Source of the DNA: M55B154 sp964345775
Lineage (GTDB): Bacteria; Spirochaetota; UBA4802; UB4802
Length of the DNA stretch: 30,807 nucleotides
Assembly: GCA_964345775.1 (NCBI GenBank)
Contig: CAYFSO010000022.1
Span: forward strand, 1-30,807
Direction of reading: 5' to 3'
Shown one piece after another: positions 16,362 through 24,024 of the stretch (position 1 is the first letter of the stretch; each line of letters starts with the position of its first letter). The notes below the pieces were generated by a model. The model had not been told where the DNA came from and searched no databases. It was given only the letters and a program-made list of their open reading frames with translations. The translations under genes were made by a program, and so were the position numbers.

Positions 16362-18038
16362 ATGGAACATTTTACTGAGAAAAACGACGACGGGTTCACG
16401 ATGGAGCATGTTATCAACTCCACGGTTGATTCAATTGAACCCAATACAATATATCGTGGAGAAGTTGTAACCATTGATAATGAATTTGCCTATGTAAACG
16501 TGGGTACCAAGTCAGATGGGCGGGTAAGCCTGGAAGAGTTCAGCAAAACCCCGGAGGTGGGTGATATTGTTGAGATCATGCTGGTAAATCGTCGTATGAT
16601 TGACGGCATGTATGTTTTCTCCATGGAAGCTGCCCGCAGGGAGAAGAAATGGCAGAATTTTCTCGACTGGTACGAGCAGGGGAACAGGGTCATATCGGGA
16701 TCTGTAAAGGGTACCGCGCAGAAAGGCCTGATCGTGGACTGTGATCTTATCGAGGCGTTCCTTCCATTTTCCCAGTGTGCAGATGTAAGAATGAGAAAAT
16801 CACAGAACGGACAGTCATCAGTATGGTTCAAGATCAGGAATATTGATAAAAAGAAAAAATCTGTCATTCTTTCAAGGCGTGATTTCATTGACGAAGAAGA
16901 AAAAAAGATATGGGACAGGCTTGAGTCTGAATATAATACCGGAGACAGGATAACCGGAAAGATCACAAAGTTCGTTGATTTTGGTGCGTTTGTAGACGTT
17001 GGCGGCGTTGAAGGATTGCTCCATCGTAATGATATTTCATGGAAAAAAGTATTCAAAAAAAAGAAGATAATAGCAGTTGGCGAGGAACGTGAATTTGTAC
17101 TCCTGGGCATGAACCGGGAAGAGGGAAAAATTTCACTTGGCCTGAAACAGCTCACCGAAGACCCATGGCTTTCAGTACATGAAAGATACAATGCTGGTGA
17201 TACTGTCTGGGGCAGGGTGGTAACCCTCACCAACTTTGGCATGTTCGTTGAAATTGAGGATGGTGTTGAGGGCTTTGTAAGTGCAGCTGACCTTTCCTGG
17301 ACAAAGCGGAATGAAAACCCCAAAGACCTTCATAACAAGGGTGATGATGTAGAGGTCATGATCCTTGAAATTAACGAAGAAGACAGGAAATTGTCACTTG
17401 GGCTGAGACAGCTTACCCCCAATCCGTGGGATACTATTAAAGAGCGTTTCCCGGTTGGGACGGTACTGACACGGCCGGTAAAGAAAATTGTAAATTTCGG
17501 CATGTTCGTTGAGCTGGAAGATGATATCGATGGGCTCATTCACGTCTCTGACATTTCGTGGGATGACAATATCAAGGACCCCTCTGCCCATTTTAAAGAA
17601 GGGGACGAGGTAGAATTCAAGATCCTCGATATTAACAGCAAAGAGATGAAGATTGCCTGTGGAATGAAGCATCTGACCAAATCACCCTGGGAGGCAATAG
17701 CGGAAAAGTATCCTCCAAGGTCGGTAATTTCTGGTGAGATAACAAGCATTGTATCATTTGGCCTTTTCGTGAAACTGCAGAACGATGATGTTGAAGGCCT
17801 GGTTCATATATCCGAGGTGTCCACAAGGAAGATCGATGATCTTGAAGATTATTTTTCAACCGGTGACAGGGTTAATGCCGTAGTACTTGGTGTAGACGTT
17901 GAGAAAAAGCGTCTTTCCCTGAGTATCAAGCATTATGACGTGATGGCCGAGAAAGAAGAATTGCAGAAAATACTTGAAAATACCAGCCCCGGAAAGGTTA
18001 CACTGGGTGACATGGTGAATATTAAACTGGACAAGTAG
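16362..18038 (+). CDS. rpsA: 30S ribosomal protein S1 (six S1 repeats)
   Basis: The ATG at 16362 follows AGGGTG and is preferred over an in-frame GTG at 16353; the product has 558 residues. Six S1 RNA-binding (OB-fold) repeats can be followed, beginning near GEVVTIDNEFAYVNVG, SGSVKGTAQKGLIVD, TGKITKFVDFGAFVDV, WGRVVTLTNFGMFVEI, TRPVKKIVNFGMFVEL and SGEITSIVSFGLFVKL. Repeats 3-6 carry the strong FG-x-FV motif used in RNA contact; repeats 1-2 are the divergent ribosome-binding pair. S1 helps recruit mRNA to the 30S subunit. Six repeats is the full-length proteobacterial/spirochaetal form. Confidence 0.95.
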   Translation: MEHFTEKNDDGFTMEHVINSTVDSIEPNTIYRGEVVTIDNEFAYVNVGTKSDGRVSLEEFSKTPEVGDIVEIMLVNRRMIDGMYVFSMEAARREKKWQNFLDWYEQGNRVISGSVKGTAQKGLIVDCDLIEAFLPFSQCADVRMRKSQNGQSSVWFKIRNIDKKKKSVILSRRDFIDEEEKKIWDRLESEYNTGDRITGKITKFVDFGAFVDVGGVEGLLHRNDISWKKVFKKKKIIAVGEEREFVLLGMNREEGKISLGLKQLTEDPWLSVHERYNAGDTVWGRVVTLTNFGMFVEIEDGVEGFVSAADLSWTKRNENPKDLHNKGDDVEVMILEINEEDRKLSLGLRQLTPNPWDTIKERFPVGTVLTRPVKKIVNFGMFVELEDDIDGLIHVSDISWDDNIKDPSAHFKEGDEVEFKILDINSKEMKIACGMKHLTKSPWEAIAEKYPPRSVISGEITSIVSFGLFVKLQNDDVEGLVHISEVSTRKIDDLEDYFSTGDRVNAVVLGVDVEKKRLSLSIKHYDVMAEKEELQKILENTSPGKVTLGDMVNIKLDK

Positions 18039-18072
18039 CATAAATTATACTCCATATTTGGGAAGAGATACT

Positions 18073-18777
18073 ATGGCAAACAGCAGTGAAATAAAGATAA
18101 AACGTAACATAGTAGAACGCGGTCTTATGCTGGTTCTTGATTTTGTAAAATCAAACCGTAAACTTGTGCTGTATAGTTCTGTGGGCCTCGTACTGGCCAT
18201 ATGTCTTGTTACCGGTATTCTTGTGCACGTCAATAATGTTGCCAAAAAAGACCTTGCGGAGTTTGAGACAATACTTGACGAATACCGGCAATCGTACGCA
18301 GAAAATGAACACAACAGGAAAGAGAAGCTGGAAAGCACGGTTGCAAAGCTTGAAGACGTGGTTGAATCGTCCTACTGGGGTTACGTTCACGAGAACGGGT
18401 ATTATGTAATAGGTACATTGTATTTTAATGAAGAGATGTACAGTGAAGCACGTGAATATTTTACCAGGTTTGCTGAAAATTCTTCATCATTCTTTACGCC
18501 TCTTGCCTATCAGCAGGCTGCTATTTGCAGCGAACACCTGGGAGAGTTTAAAAAGGCATTAAATATATATTCCACCCTTGAAAAGGAATACGATGACAGT
18601 TACCTGATGGACCAGGTGTACTATAACCTGGGCCGCATGTACCAGGTGGAAAAGGAATTGTTCAAGGCACGTGAGTATTATAAAAAAGTCATATCGCAGT
18701 ATCCCCAGTCCTTTTTTGCTGAAAACGCGAAGAGCCGGTTGTTGTTACTCGGTGCTATTGAGAAAACTCCCGAGTAA
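18073..18777 (+). CDS. membrane-anchored TPR protein (function unknown)
   Basis: The ATG at 18073 follows GGAAGAG and is preferred over a TTG at 18058. The 234-residue product has a short basic cytoplasmic N-terminus, one membrane helix (about 31-53, LVLYSSVGLVLAICLVTGIL), a helical Glu/Lys-rich segment, and three or more tetratricopeptide repeats (about 100-225: YYVIGTLYFNEEMYSEAREYF, AAICSEHLGEFKKALNIYSTL, YYNLGRMYQVEKELFKAREYY). The topology resembles the YfgM family of periplasmic TPR chaperone-like proteins, but this is inference. It follows rpsA closely and ends the series that began at scpA. Confidence 0.75.
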   Translation: MANSSEIKIKRNIVERGLMLVLDFVKSNRKLVLYSSVGLVLAICLVTGILVHVNNVAKKDLAEFETILDEYRQSYAENEHNRKEKLESTVAKLEDVVESSYWGYVHENGYYVIGTLYFNEEMYSEAREYFTRFAENSSSFFTPLAYQQAAICSEHLGEFKKALNIYSTLEKEYDDSYLMDQVYYNLGRMYQVEKELFKAREYYKKVISQYPQSFFAENAKSRLLLLGAIEKTPE

Positions 18778-18783
18778 TTTAAC

Positions 18784-18810
18784 TTGACAATATGAAAACC
18801 CGAATATACA
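18784..18810 (+). promoter_or_regulatory. probable promoter of rpmF
   Basis: A perfect -35 hexamer TTGACA at 18784-18789 is followed by TATACA at 18805-18810 with a 15-bp spacer, 39 bases before the rpmF start. The spacer is slightly short; TACAGG at 18807-18812 would give 17 bp but a poorer -10. Confidence 0.45.
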
Positions 18811-18849
18811 GGGACAACACCTGATAATTACAATAGACGAGGTAGAACA

Positions 18850-19047
18850 GTGGCTGTACCAAAGAGGAAAAAATCAAAATCTAAATCAAGGATGCGTCAA
18901 TCGCATCATGCGATAGGAAAACCCAACCTGCGACCATGTCCCTCATGCGGGGCATATGTCATTCCTCACCGTGTTTGCCCGGAGTGTGGGCAGTACAAGG
19001 GAGAGTTGGTGGTTGAGCAGAAGGTAAAGATCAAGGATAATAAATAG
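18850..19047 (+). CDS. rpmF: 50S ribosomal protein L32, zinc-binding form
   Basis: A 65-residue L32. It begins with GTG at 18850 after GAGG at 18839-18842. The N-terminus MAVPKRKKSKSKSRMRQSHHA is diagnostic, and the CPSCG...CPECG pair gives the four-cysteine zinc ribbon, the Zn-dependent form of L32. A terminator follows 50 bases later, so rpmF seems to be a single-gene transcript. The usual companions plsX and fabH do not follow it here. Confidence 0.96.
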   Translation: MAVPKRKKSKSKSRMRQSHHAIGKPNLRPCPSCGAYVIPHRVCPECGQYKGELVVEQKVKIKDNK

Positions 19048-19096
19048 GAAGTTTTTTATTCTGGTACTTGCATTAATCATGTGGATGATACACAAT

Positions 19097-19120
19097 GGGT
19101 GTCGACAGGCGCCCTTTTTT
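19097..19120 (+). terminator. rho-independent terminator after rpmF
   Basis: GGGTGTC (19097-19103) pairs with GGCGCCC (19108-19114), with two G-U pairs, around the loop GACA and is followed directly by six T residues (19115-19120). Confidence 0.75.
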
Positions 19121-19130
19121 GTATTATCGC

Positions 19131-19160
19131 TTGACAAATAACTTTTCTATATAATATGTT
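19131..19160 (+). promoter_or_regulatory. probable promoter of the acpP-rnc-nudix-aroB operon
   Basis: A perfect TTGACA at 19131-19136 is followed by an AT-rich TATAATATGTT stretch (19150-19160). The best -10 by spacing is TATGTT at 19155-19160 (18-bp spacer), while TATAAT at 19150-19155 gives only 13 bp. Transcription would begin about 105 bases before acpP, leaving a sizeable leader. Confidence 0.5.
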
Positions 19161-19272
19161 TACCTTGTGTTTGGTCCTGTCGTGAAAGAGGTGCTCCCGA
19201 AATAGAGAAGGGTGTAACGGGGATTAATGGCGACAACTGCAGTACATAACCATTTAAGGAGGAGCGAGAATA

Positions 19273-19509
19273 ATGGCAGTTGATTTCGATAAAATAAAGA
19301 AAATTATTGTTGATCAACTGGGAGTTGACGATTCGGAGGTTACACCTGAAGCTTCCTTCGTGGACGACCTTGGCGCAGATTCACTGGATACAGTGGAACT
19401 GGTTATGGCACTTGAGGAAGAGTATGGAATCGAGATTCCCGATGAGGATGCTGAAAAACTTCTCACTGTAGAGGATGTAATTAAATATATCGAGGCTAAG
19501 CTAAGTTGA
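19273..19509 (+). CDS. acpP: acyl carrier protein
   Basis: 78 acidic residues. The phosphopantetheine attachment site is Ser37 in LGADSLDTVELVMALEE. The surrounding helix II and the loop EYGIEIPDEDAEKLLTV are typical of the fatty-acid synthesis ACP. A very strong Shine-Dalgarno AAGGAGGAG (19256-19264) precedes the ATG, in keeping with high expression. It carries acyl chains for fatty acid and lipid A synthesis. rnc follows 26 bases later, a common pairing. Confidence 0.97.
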   Translation: MAVDFDKIKKIIVDQLGVDDSEVTPEASFVDDLGADSLDTVELVMALEEEYGIEIPDEDAEKLLTVEDVIKYIEAKLS

Positions 19510-19535
19510 TTGGTTGTTCGTACTGCAGGTAGAGA

Positions 19536-20291
19536 ATGGATTCTGATGAGAAACGTAAATCGAATAAACAGAAAGAGAGAAAAAAGAATCATCGAAAGCT
19601 TCAAAAACTTGAACGTATATTAAAAGTCAAGTTCGCTAACAAAAGCCTGCTGAAGAGGGCCCTTACCCACAGTTCTTATGTAAACGAATCCGGACAACAA
19701 GCCATGGATAACGAACGCCTGGAATATCTTGGCGATTCAGTGCTTGCGCTGGTGGTGAACGAGTATCTTTTTAAAAGATACGAAGACTACCCGGAAGGCG
19801 ACCTGGCAAAAATAAAGTCTGCCGTAGTTTCGGAGGTGACCCTGGCAAGGGTTGCAAAGGATATAAACATTGGGAGTTTTCTCTACATGGGAAGAGGTGA
19901 GGAGTTAAATGGCGGTCGTCAGCGTACGTCAATCCTGGCAAATACCCTGGAGGCATTGATCGGCGCGGTGTACCTTGATTCGGGCCTGAAAGTAAGCAAG
20001 CAGCTTGTGCTGGGTCTTCTGAAAAAGCATATCGAAAGAATAGACAGCCTGACCTACCTGCGCGATCCGAAGACAACTTTGCAGGAATACGTACAGAAGA
20101 AATTCAAGGAGCGCCCTGTTTACGAGGTAATTGAGGAAAAGGGGCCTGATCATCAGAAATCATTTATTGTGAAACTTCTTTTCTGTGAAAAAGAGATCGC
20201 CAGGGGTAGTGGCTCAAGCAAACGTAAAGCCGAAAGGAACGCTGCCATGAAGGCGCTGGAACTCATCAATGATGGAAGGTTGAAGATTTGA
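19536..20291 (+). CDS. rnc: ribonuclease III
   Basis: 251 residues: a basic N-terminal extension (about 1-25), an RNase III catalytic domain with the signature NERLEYLGDSVLALVV (E60 to D67, metal-binding acids), LEALIGAVYLDSG with the second acidic site, and a C-terminal double-stranded-RNA-binding domain (about 172-245: DPKTTLQEYVQKK... GSSKRKAERNAAMKALE). It processes rRNA precursors and structured mRNAs. The Lys/Arg-rich N-terminal tail is longer than usual. The stop lies 2 bases before the next ATG. Confidence 0.96.
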   Translation: MDSDEKRKSNKQKERKKNHRKLQKLERILKVKFANKSLLKRALTHSSYVNESGQQAMDNERLEYLGDSVLALVVNEYLFKRYEDYPEGDLAKIKSAVVSEVTLARVAKDINIGSFLYMGRGEELNGGRQRTSILANTLEALIGAVYLDSGLKVSKQLVLGLLKKHIERIDSLTYLRDPKTTLQEYVQKKFKERPVYEVIEEKGPDHQKSFIVKLLFCEKEIARGSGSSKRKAERNAAMKALELINDGRLKI

Positions 20292-20293
20292 TA

Positions 20294-20746
20294 ATGCGGT
20301 ATTCTAAAAATGCCCGGATACGGGTGGCTGCAATACTCGTTGAAGACGGTAAGATCCTTTTGATCGCTCACAAGAAAGGAAAGCATACATACTGGCTGCT
20401 TCCCGGTGGGGGAGTGGAATACGGCGAATCCCTTGACGCAGCTTTAAAAAGGGAATTAAAAGAAGAGCTGGGTATTGATATCAGGGTTGATGATATTGCA
20501 ATGGTCTCTGATTCTATTGAGCCCGGCGGTAAACGCCATATAATAAACATAACATTCTGGGGAGAATACGAAGATGGTGAGTTTTCCCTGGGACGCGAAA
20601 AGCGATTACACGACTACGCCTTTTTTACCCCCGATGAAATAGAGTCGCTGCAGATATTCCCCCCCATAAATACCGAGGTAAAAACCCTGCTTGAGGGAGA
20701 AGGGAAAAAAAGAGTGTACCTGGGTTCGCAATGGGAGCAGCTATGA
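20294..20746 (+). CDS. Nudix hydrolase
   Basis: 150 residues. The complete Nudix box (G-x5-E-x7-R-E-x2-E-E-x-G-I) runs from the GGGVEYGES turn to RELKEELGI, around residues 38-61. This catalytic helix binds Mg2+ and hydrolyses nucleoside-diphosphate-linked substrates. The substrate cannot be read from sequence. The ATG at 20294 is chosen; a TTG two codons earlier, overlapping the rnc stop, is also possible. The stop overlaps the aroB start by 4 bases (ATGA), so the two are translationally coupled, though a biochemical link is not obvious. Confidence 0.9.
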   Translation: MRYSKNARIRVAAILVEDGKILLIAHKKGKHTYWLLPGGGVEYGESLDAALKRELKEELGIDIRVDDIAMVSDSIEPGGKRHIINITFWGEYEDGEFSLGREKRLHDYAFFTPDEIESLQIFPPINTEVKTLLEGEGKKRVYLGSQWEQL

Positions 20747-21822
20747 ATGAAGTTACAGTATCTGCCGGAGACAGCAGGTATCCTGTGATCATCGGAAAGG
20801 ACGTGCTGCATGCATATGATACCGGGCCTGTCTTTGCGGGGAATGACAGGTGTGGTGTTTTGGTGAGCGAAACAGTGTATTCCCTTCACGGGGAAAAAAT
20901 TGATTCCTTTGCTGCCGGTATCAAAAATGCAAAAATAGTACAGTACCCGGACAGCGAAAGGAACAAGAGCTACCAGTTCGCCGAAGAATTCTTTAAATGG
21001 ATGCTTGCTGAAGGGTTTACCCGGCATTCAGTGCTTGTTTCTATTGGCGGAGGTGTTACTGGAGATTTCGGAGGTTATCTTTCTGCATTTTACATGCGTG
21101 GGATAGATATTGTGCAGGTTCCAACGACACTCCTCTCAATGGTTGATTCAAGTGTTGGAGGGAAGGTCGCTGTTAACATATCAGGTGGTAAAAACATTGT
21201 GGGTTCGTTTCATCAGCCTGTCCTGGTTCTGGCTGACGTTTCATTTCTTAACACCCTTCCTCTTGATGAATTTAAAAATGGAATTGCTGAAATAGTAAAA
21301 CACGCCCTGATAGGGGACAGTGCATCGGTGAAGATATTGGCATCACATACCCTGGACAGTATAGTTGAAAGTGATGATATTATACCACTGGTGCAAAACT
21401 CGGTGGAATTTAAGGCCAGTGTTGTTGCACAGGATGAACGTGAAGGTGGTATACGTGCCATCTTGAATTACGGCCATACAATTGGACATGCTATCGAATC
21501 GCTGGTGAAATATGAAGGCGTATCCCACGGGCAGGCGGTTGCAATGGGATTACTGGTTGAATCCGAGCTGTCATTGCGTTCGGGATTGCTTGATAAGCAT
21601 GATTATAGTACTATTAAGGATATTATTGACCGATATGCACTTATACCCGGTACTCATACGTTTGATACAGGTGAACTGGTTGCACACCTGAAATACGACA
21701 AAAAGAACGTGGGAGATGAGATACGCTTTGTATTATTAAATGGTATTGGTAAACCGGTGTACAATCAGCTGGTTGATGACGATCTGCTTTTTGAAGTATT
21801 GAATGATCATTACGGGAAGTAA
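20743..21822 (+). CDS. aroB: 3-dehydroquinate synthase
   Basis: 359 residues. The ATG at 20743 has GGGAG just before it and overlaps the Nudix stop, so it is preferred over the ATG at 20731. Family motifs are present: SIGGGVTGDFGGYLSAFYMRGI (NAD-binding), QVPTTLLSMVDSSVGGKVAVN, GMAEIVKH-like NGIAEIVKHALI, and the metal-binding NYGHTIGHAIE. It cyclises DAHP to 3-dehydroquinate, the second step of the shikimate pathway, directly after the DAHP synthase encoded about 6 kb upstream. No fusion to shikimate kinase is seen. Confidence 0.96.
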   Translation: MNEVTVSAGDSRYPVIIGKDVLHAYDTGPVFAGNDRCGVLVSETVYSLHGEKIDSFAAGIKNAKIVQYPDSERNKSYQFAEEFFKWMLAEGFTRHSVLVSIGGGVTGDFGGYLSAFYMRGIDIVQVPTTLLSMVDSSVGGKVAVNISGGKNIVGSFHQPVLVLADVSFLNTLPLDEFKNGIAEIVKHALIGDSASVKILASHTLDSIVESDDIIPLVQNSVEFKASVVAQDEREGGIRAILNYGHTIGHAIESLVKYEGVSHGQAVAMGLLVESELSLRSGLLDKHDYSTIKDIIDRYALIPGTHTFDTGELVAHLKYDKKNVGDEIRFVLLNGIGKPVYNQLVDDDLLFEVLNDHYGK

Positions 21823-21842
21823 AATAAGACAGGGTTATTCTC

Positions 21843-22193
21843 ATGCAGACGAGTATTAGTTATACAATAGAAGAACGTGAAAATGTGAAAATAGTAAACA
21901 TGCATGGGCCGCTTTCAGTTGCCACGGAAACTGAATACGAAGCCCTCATAGATGATATTACCTCTAATAATAACGTGATCGTCAATATGTCCAGCGTCAA
22001 CCTGGTTACCTCTTCAGGCCTGCGTGCCATGGTAAACGTGTCTGCGAACGCGAAAAAGAAAGGCAAAAGAGTGCTGCTGATGGGAGTGCCGGACGAATCC
22101 CTGAAGACAATTGATATAATGGACATTTACGACCAAATGCTTATTGTTGACAGTATAGAAGAAGGGATAAGAAAGCTTGAATATTATATATAA
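21843..22193 (+). CDS. STAS-domain anti-sigma factor antagonist
   Basis: A 116-residue single STAS domain. The core VIVNMSSVNLVTSSGLRAMVNV carries the conserved phospho-acceptor serine (Ser58) at the start of helix 2, as in SpoIIAA and RsbV. These proteins bind and are phosphorylated by serine-kinase anti-sigma factors, and release sigma or another target when unphosphorylated. No RsbW-like kinase or PP2C phosphatase lies in the window, so its partner is unknown. It is 20 bases after aroB and probably co-transcribed. A role in stress or envelope regulation is inference. Confidence 0.9.
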   Translation: MQTSISYTIEERENVKIVNMHGPLSVATETEYEALIDDITSNNNVIVNMSSVNLVTSSGLRAMVNVSANAKKKGKRVLLMGVPDESLKTIDIMDIYDQMLIVDSIEEGIRKLEYYI

Positions 22194-22251
22194 ATAACTA
22201 CCCGGTTGTCATGACTACAATATTCAATCATCGAAAAATGAACTGTTATTT

Positions 22252-22285
22252 GAAGCATCTCCCGCCGAAGACGGTAGGGTGCTTC
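22252..22285. other. imperfect hairpin after the STAS gene
   Basis: GAAGCATCT at 22252-22260 pairs with GGGTGCTTC at 22277-22285 (9 bp, two G-U pairs). The 16-base apex contains a further CCG/CGG pairing. No T run follows on either strand. It is the first of two hairpins in this convergent gap. Confidence 0.5.
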
Positions 22286-22317
22286 ACCATGGCTGTTTAT
22301 GTGAGCTTGCCGGTTCA

Positions 22318-22338
22318 TCCCCCGCCTTCGTCGGGGGA
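22318..22338. terminator. GC-rich hairpin, probable terminator in a convergent gap
   Basis: TCCCCCG at 22318-22324 pairs with CGGGGGA at 22332-22338 around a 7-base loop containing CTTCG. It lies 12 bases past the end of the minus-strand ABC ATPase gene and after the STAS gene, so it could stop transcription from either side, although T runs are weak. Confidence 0.5.
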
Positions 22339-22350
22339 AATATCATGTTA

Positions 22351-23124
22351 TTAGTTTTCCGTGTACAGGTGAATGCTGGGTTTGCCGTTGTATATGTTCC
22401 TCGATACCAGCACCTCCGTGTGAAAATAATTCTCTACAAGGTCTGCTGTCAACTGGTGAGGAGCAACATCCTCCATTATCATCCCGTTGTCCATAATTAG
22501 AATGCGGTCTGCAGTCTGCGCTATAAAATTGAGATCATGTGATACGATGATACAGTGATTGGTGCCATTTATCACGTAACGCATGATGGCCCTGTGTAAC
22601 AGCAGCATGGACTGGATAGACATGTAGCATGTTGGATTGTCAAGAAGCAACACGGGGGCTTCCCGTATGAACGAGAATGCCAGTAATATACGTGACATCA
22701 CGTCGTCAGTGCATTCATGCAGTATTGTGTCCCTGTACGGATCAAGATCAAACTGGGTTATGTATTCTTCTACCACGAGCCTGTCTTCTTCTCCATAAGG
22801 ATTGAATAATTTCTTATACGGCGTACGTGACATCATAAGGTATTCGTATACCGTATCATCAAGATAGCCGGGCCTGTGATGGTGTGAACATGATAACGTT
22901 TTACATAATAGTTTTCTTCCAAAACTTCGAACCGGTCTCCTGTCTATCAGCACCTCGCCGTCGAAGTTCTTTTCTTCAGCACAAAGACATTTCATTAACA
23001 TGCTTTTACCGCTTCCAGGCCTGCCGATAATGCCGATAATTTCACCTTCCCGTATTGATAAGGATATACCTGACAGCAGCTGGCGTCCTTTTACAGTTAT
23101 GCCCAGTTTTCTTGTCTCGATCAT
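22351..23124 (-). CDS. FecE/HmuV-like ABC ATPase with degenerate signature and Walker B glutamate
   Basis: 257 residues. Walker A is intact (GRPGSGKS, 34-41), and the C-terminal half reads like siderophore/cobalamin ATPases (VSHDLNFIAQTADRILIMDNGMI, with the switch His). The LSGGE signature is replaced by ECTDD (137-141), and the Walker B end is LLLDNP, with Asn163 where the catalytic Glu should be; the D-loop (CYMS) is also altered. The protein may bind ATP but hydrolyse it poorly, or act as a regulatory subunit. Its ATG follows the upstream permease stop directly (TAGATG). No periplasmic binding protein is encoded nearby. Family is clear; function is not. Confidence 0.85.
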   Translation of the reverse strand: MIETRKLGITVKGRQLLSGISLSIREGEIIGIIGRPGSGKSMLMKCLCAEEKNFDGEVLIDRRPVRSFGRKLLCKTLSCSHHHRPGYLDDTVYEYLMMSRTPYKKLFNPYGEEDRLVVEEYITQFDLDPYRDTILHECTDDVMSRILLAFSFIREAPVLLLDNPTCYMSIQSMLLLHRAIMRYVINGTNHCIIVSHDLNFIAQTADRILIMDNGMIMEDVAPHQLTADLVENYFHTEVLVSRNIYNGKPSIHLYTEN

Positions 23125-24024
23125 CTACCGGTATCCTGTCCTGTGGTAAAAATAATGTGTATAACTACAGGTGAGAATGTATGACGTGAAAACCATTACG
23201 GCAAGAACAATTCCGGCCGGAAAAAAAAGAACTAACAGGTTAGCACCCGCAAGGTAGAGGATGACCATTGAGAGGGCAATTATCTCGTTGGCCGGGGTGG
23301 GTGACCTGTGCACACGGGGAAAATACTTCAAGAAAACGCCAATCCAGCCCATGGTTGCCAGCAGCAATATGATAAGTAACGCCCTGGCAGCCGCCAGTAC
23401 GGTAAACACGACGGAATAGCGTACACCTGTCAATTCTATGAATGGTTTACCATGACCCAGTAACTTCATCTCGGGAATTAGTGTAAGCAGTACGAGGTAT
23501 ATTATAAGGCTTATGCCCGTTATGCCTGCCGTGATATACGGGGACATGAGAACATCGGAGAAGCCAAGAAAGGGTGCCCATGTGAGAACCGGCCCCGGGA
23601 AAATGTCTTCTCGAACCATGTAAAAAACAAATATTCCAAGAATAAACAGAACAACTATACCAACAAGATATTGGCTCCGGTTGTTGTTTGATGACGGCAT
23701 GAATAAGATATATTCCATTATGAAGAGCACAACAAATGATATGAGGACTGATACCAGGGGAAAGGAAGGCATCAGCATGAACAGCAGTAAAAGTACCAGG
23801 CTTAACGTGCCTGCTTCGCCTGACTGTATGTAATCTGGTGAAGATATGCCTGTATTGGATATCCTGGCCCATGAAAGGTAGGCCATTGCACCCGCAAGGC
23901 TCATGAGTAACACCAGGGGTGTCAGGTAACTGTATAACAGGCTGAAGCCCAGCAGGGAAAGCAGTGCCAGCAGCAAAAGGATGAATGCTTTCAGCTGGCC
24001 ACTTTCATTGGCTTTGCTGCTCAT
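23125..24024 (-). CDS. divergent FecCD-like ABC permease (about nine membrane helices)
   Basis: 299 residues, very hydrophobic, with about nine predicted membrane helices. Most of it is not recognisable, but the last third follows the FecCD/BtuC pattern: LGHGKPFIELTGV resembles the coupling-helix region, MGWIGVFLKYFPRVHR aligns with the 'GPIGFVGLxVPHIAR' segment, and PAGIVLAVMVFTSYIL aligns with the final 'PxGIVTALIGAPFF' helix. The P-H of that motif is changed and the protein is somewhat short. It overlaps the upstream TPR gene by 20 bases and abuts the ABC ATPase gene, so the two very likely form one complex in the inner membrane. Substrate unknown. The FecCD assignment is inference from motif alignment by eye. 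Confidence 0.65.
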   Translation of the reverse strand: MSSKANESGQLKAFILLLLALLSLLGFSLLYSYLTPLVLLMSLAGAMAYLSWARISNTGISSPDYIQSGEAGTLSLVLLLLFMLMPSFPLVSVLISFVVLFIMEYILFMPSSNNNRSQYLVGIVVLFILGIFVFYMVREDIFPGPVLTWAPFLGFSDVLMSPYITAGITGISLIIYLVLLTLIPEMKLLGHGKPFIELTGVRYSVVFTVLAAARALLIILLLATMGWIGVFLKYFPRVHRSPTPANEIIALSMVILYLAGANLLVLFFPAGIVLAVMVFTSYILTCSYTHYFYHRTGYR

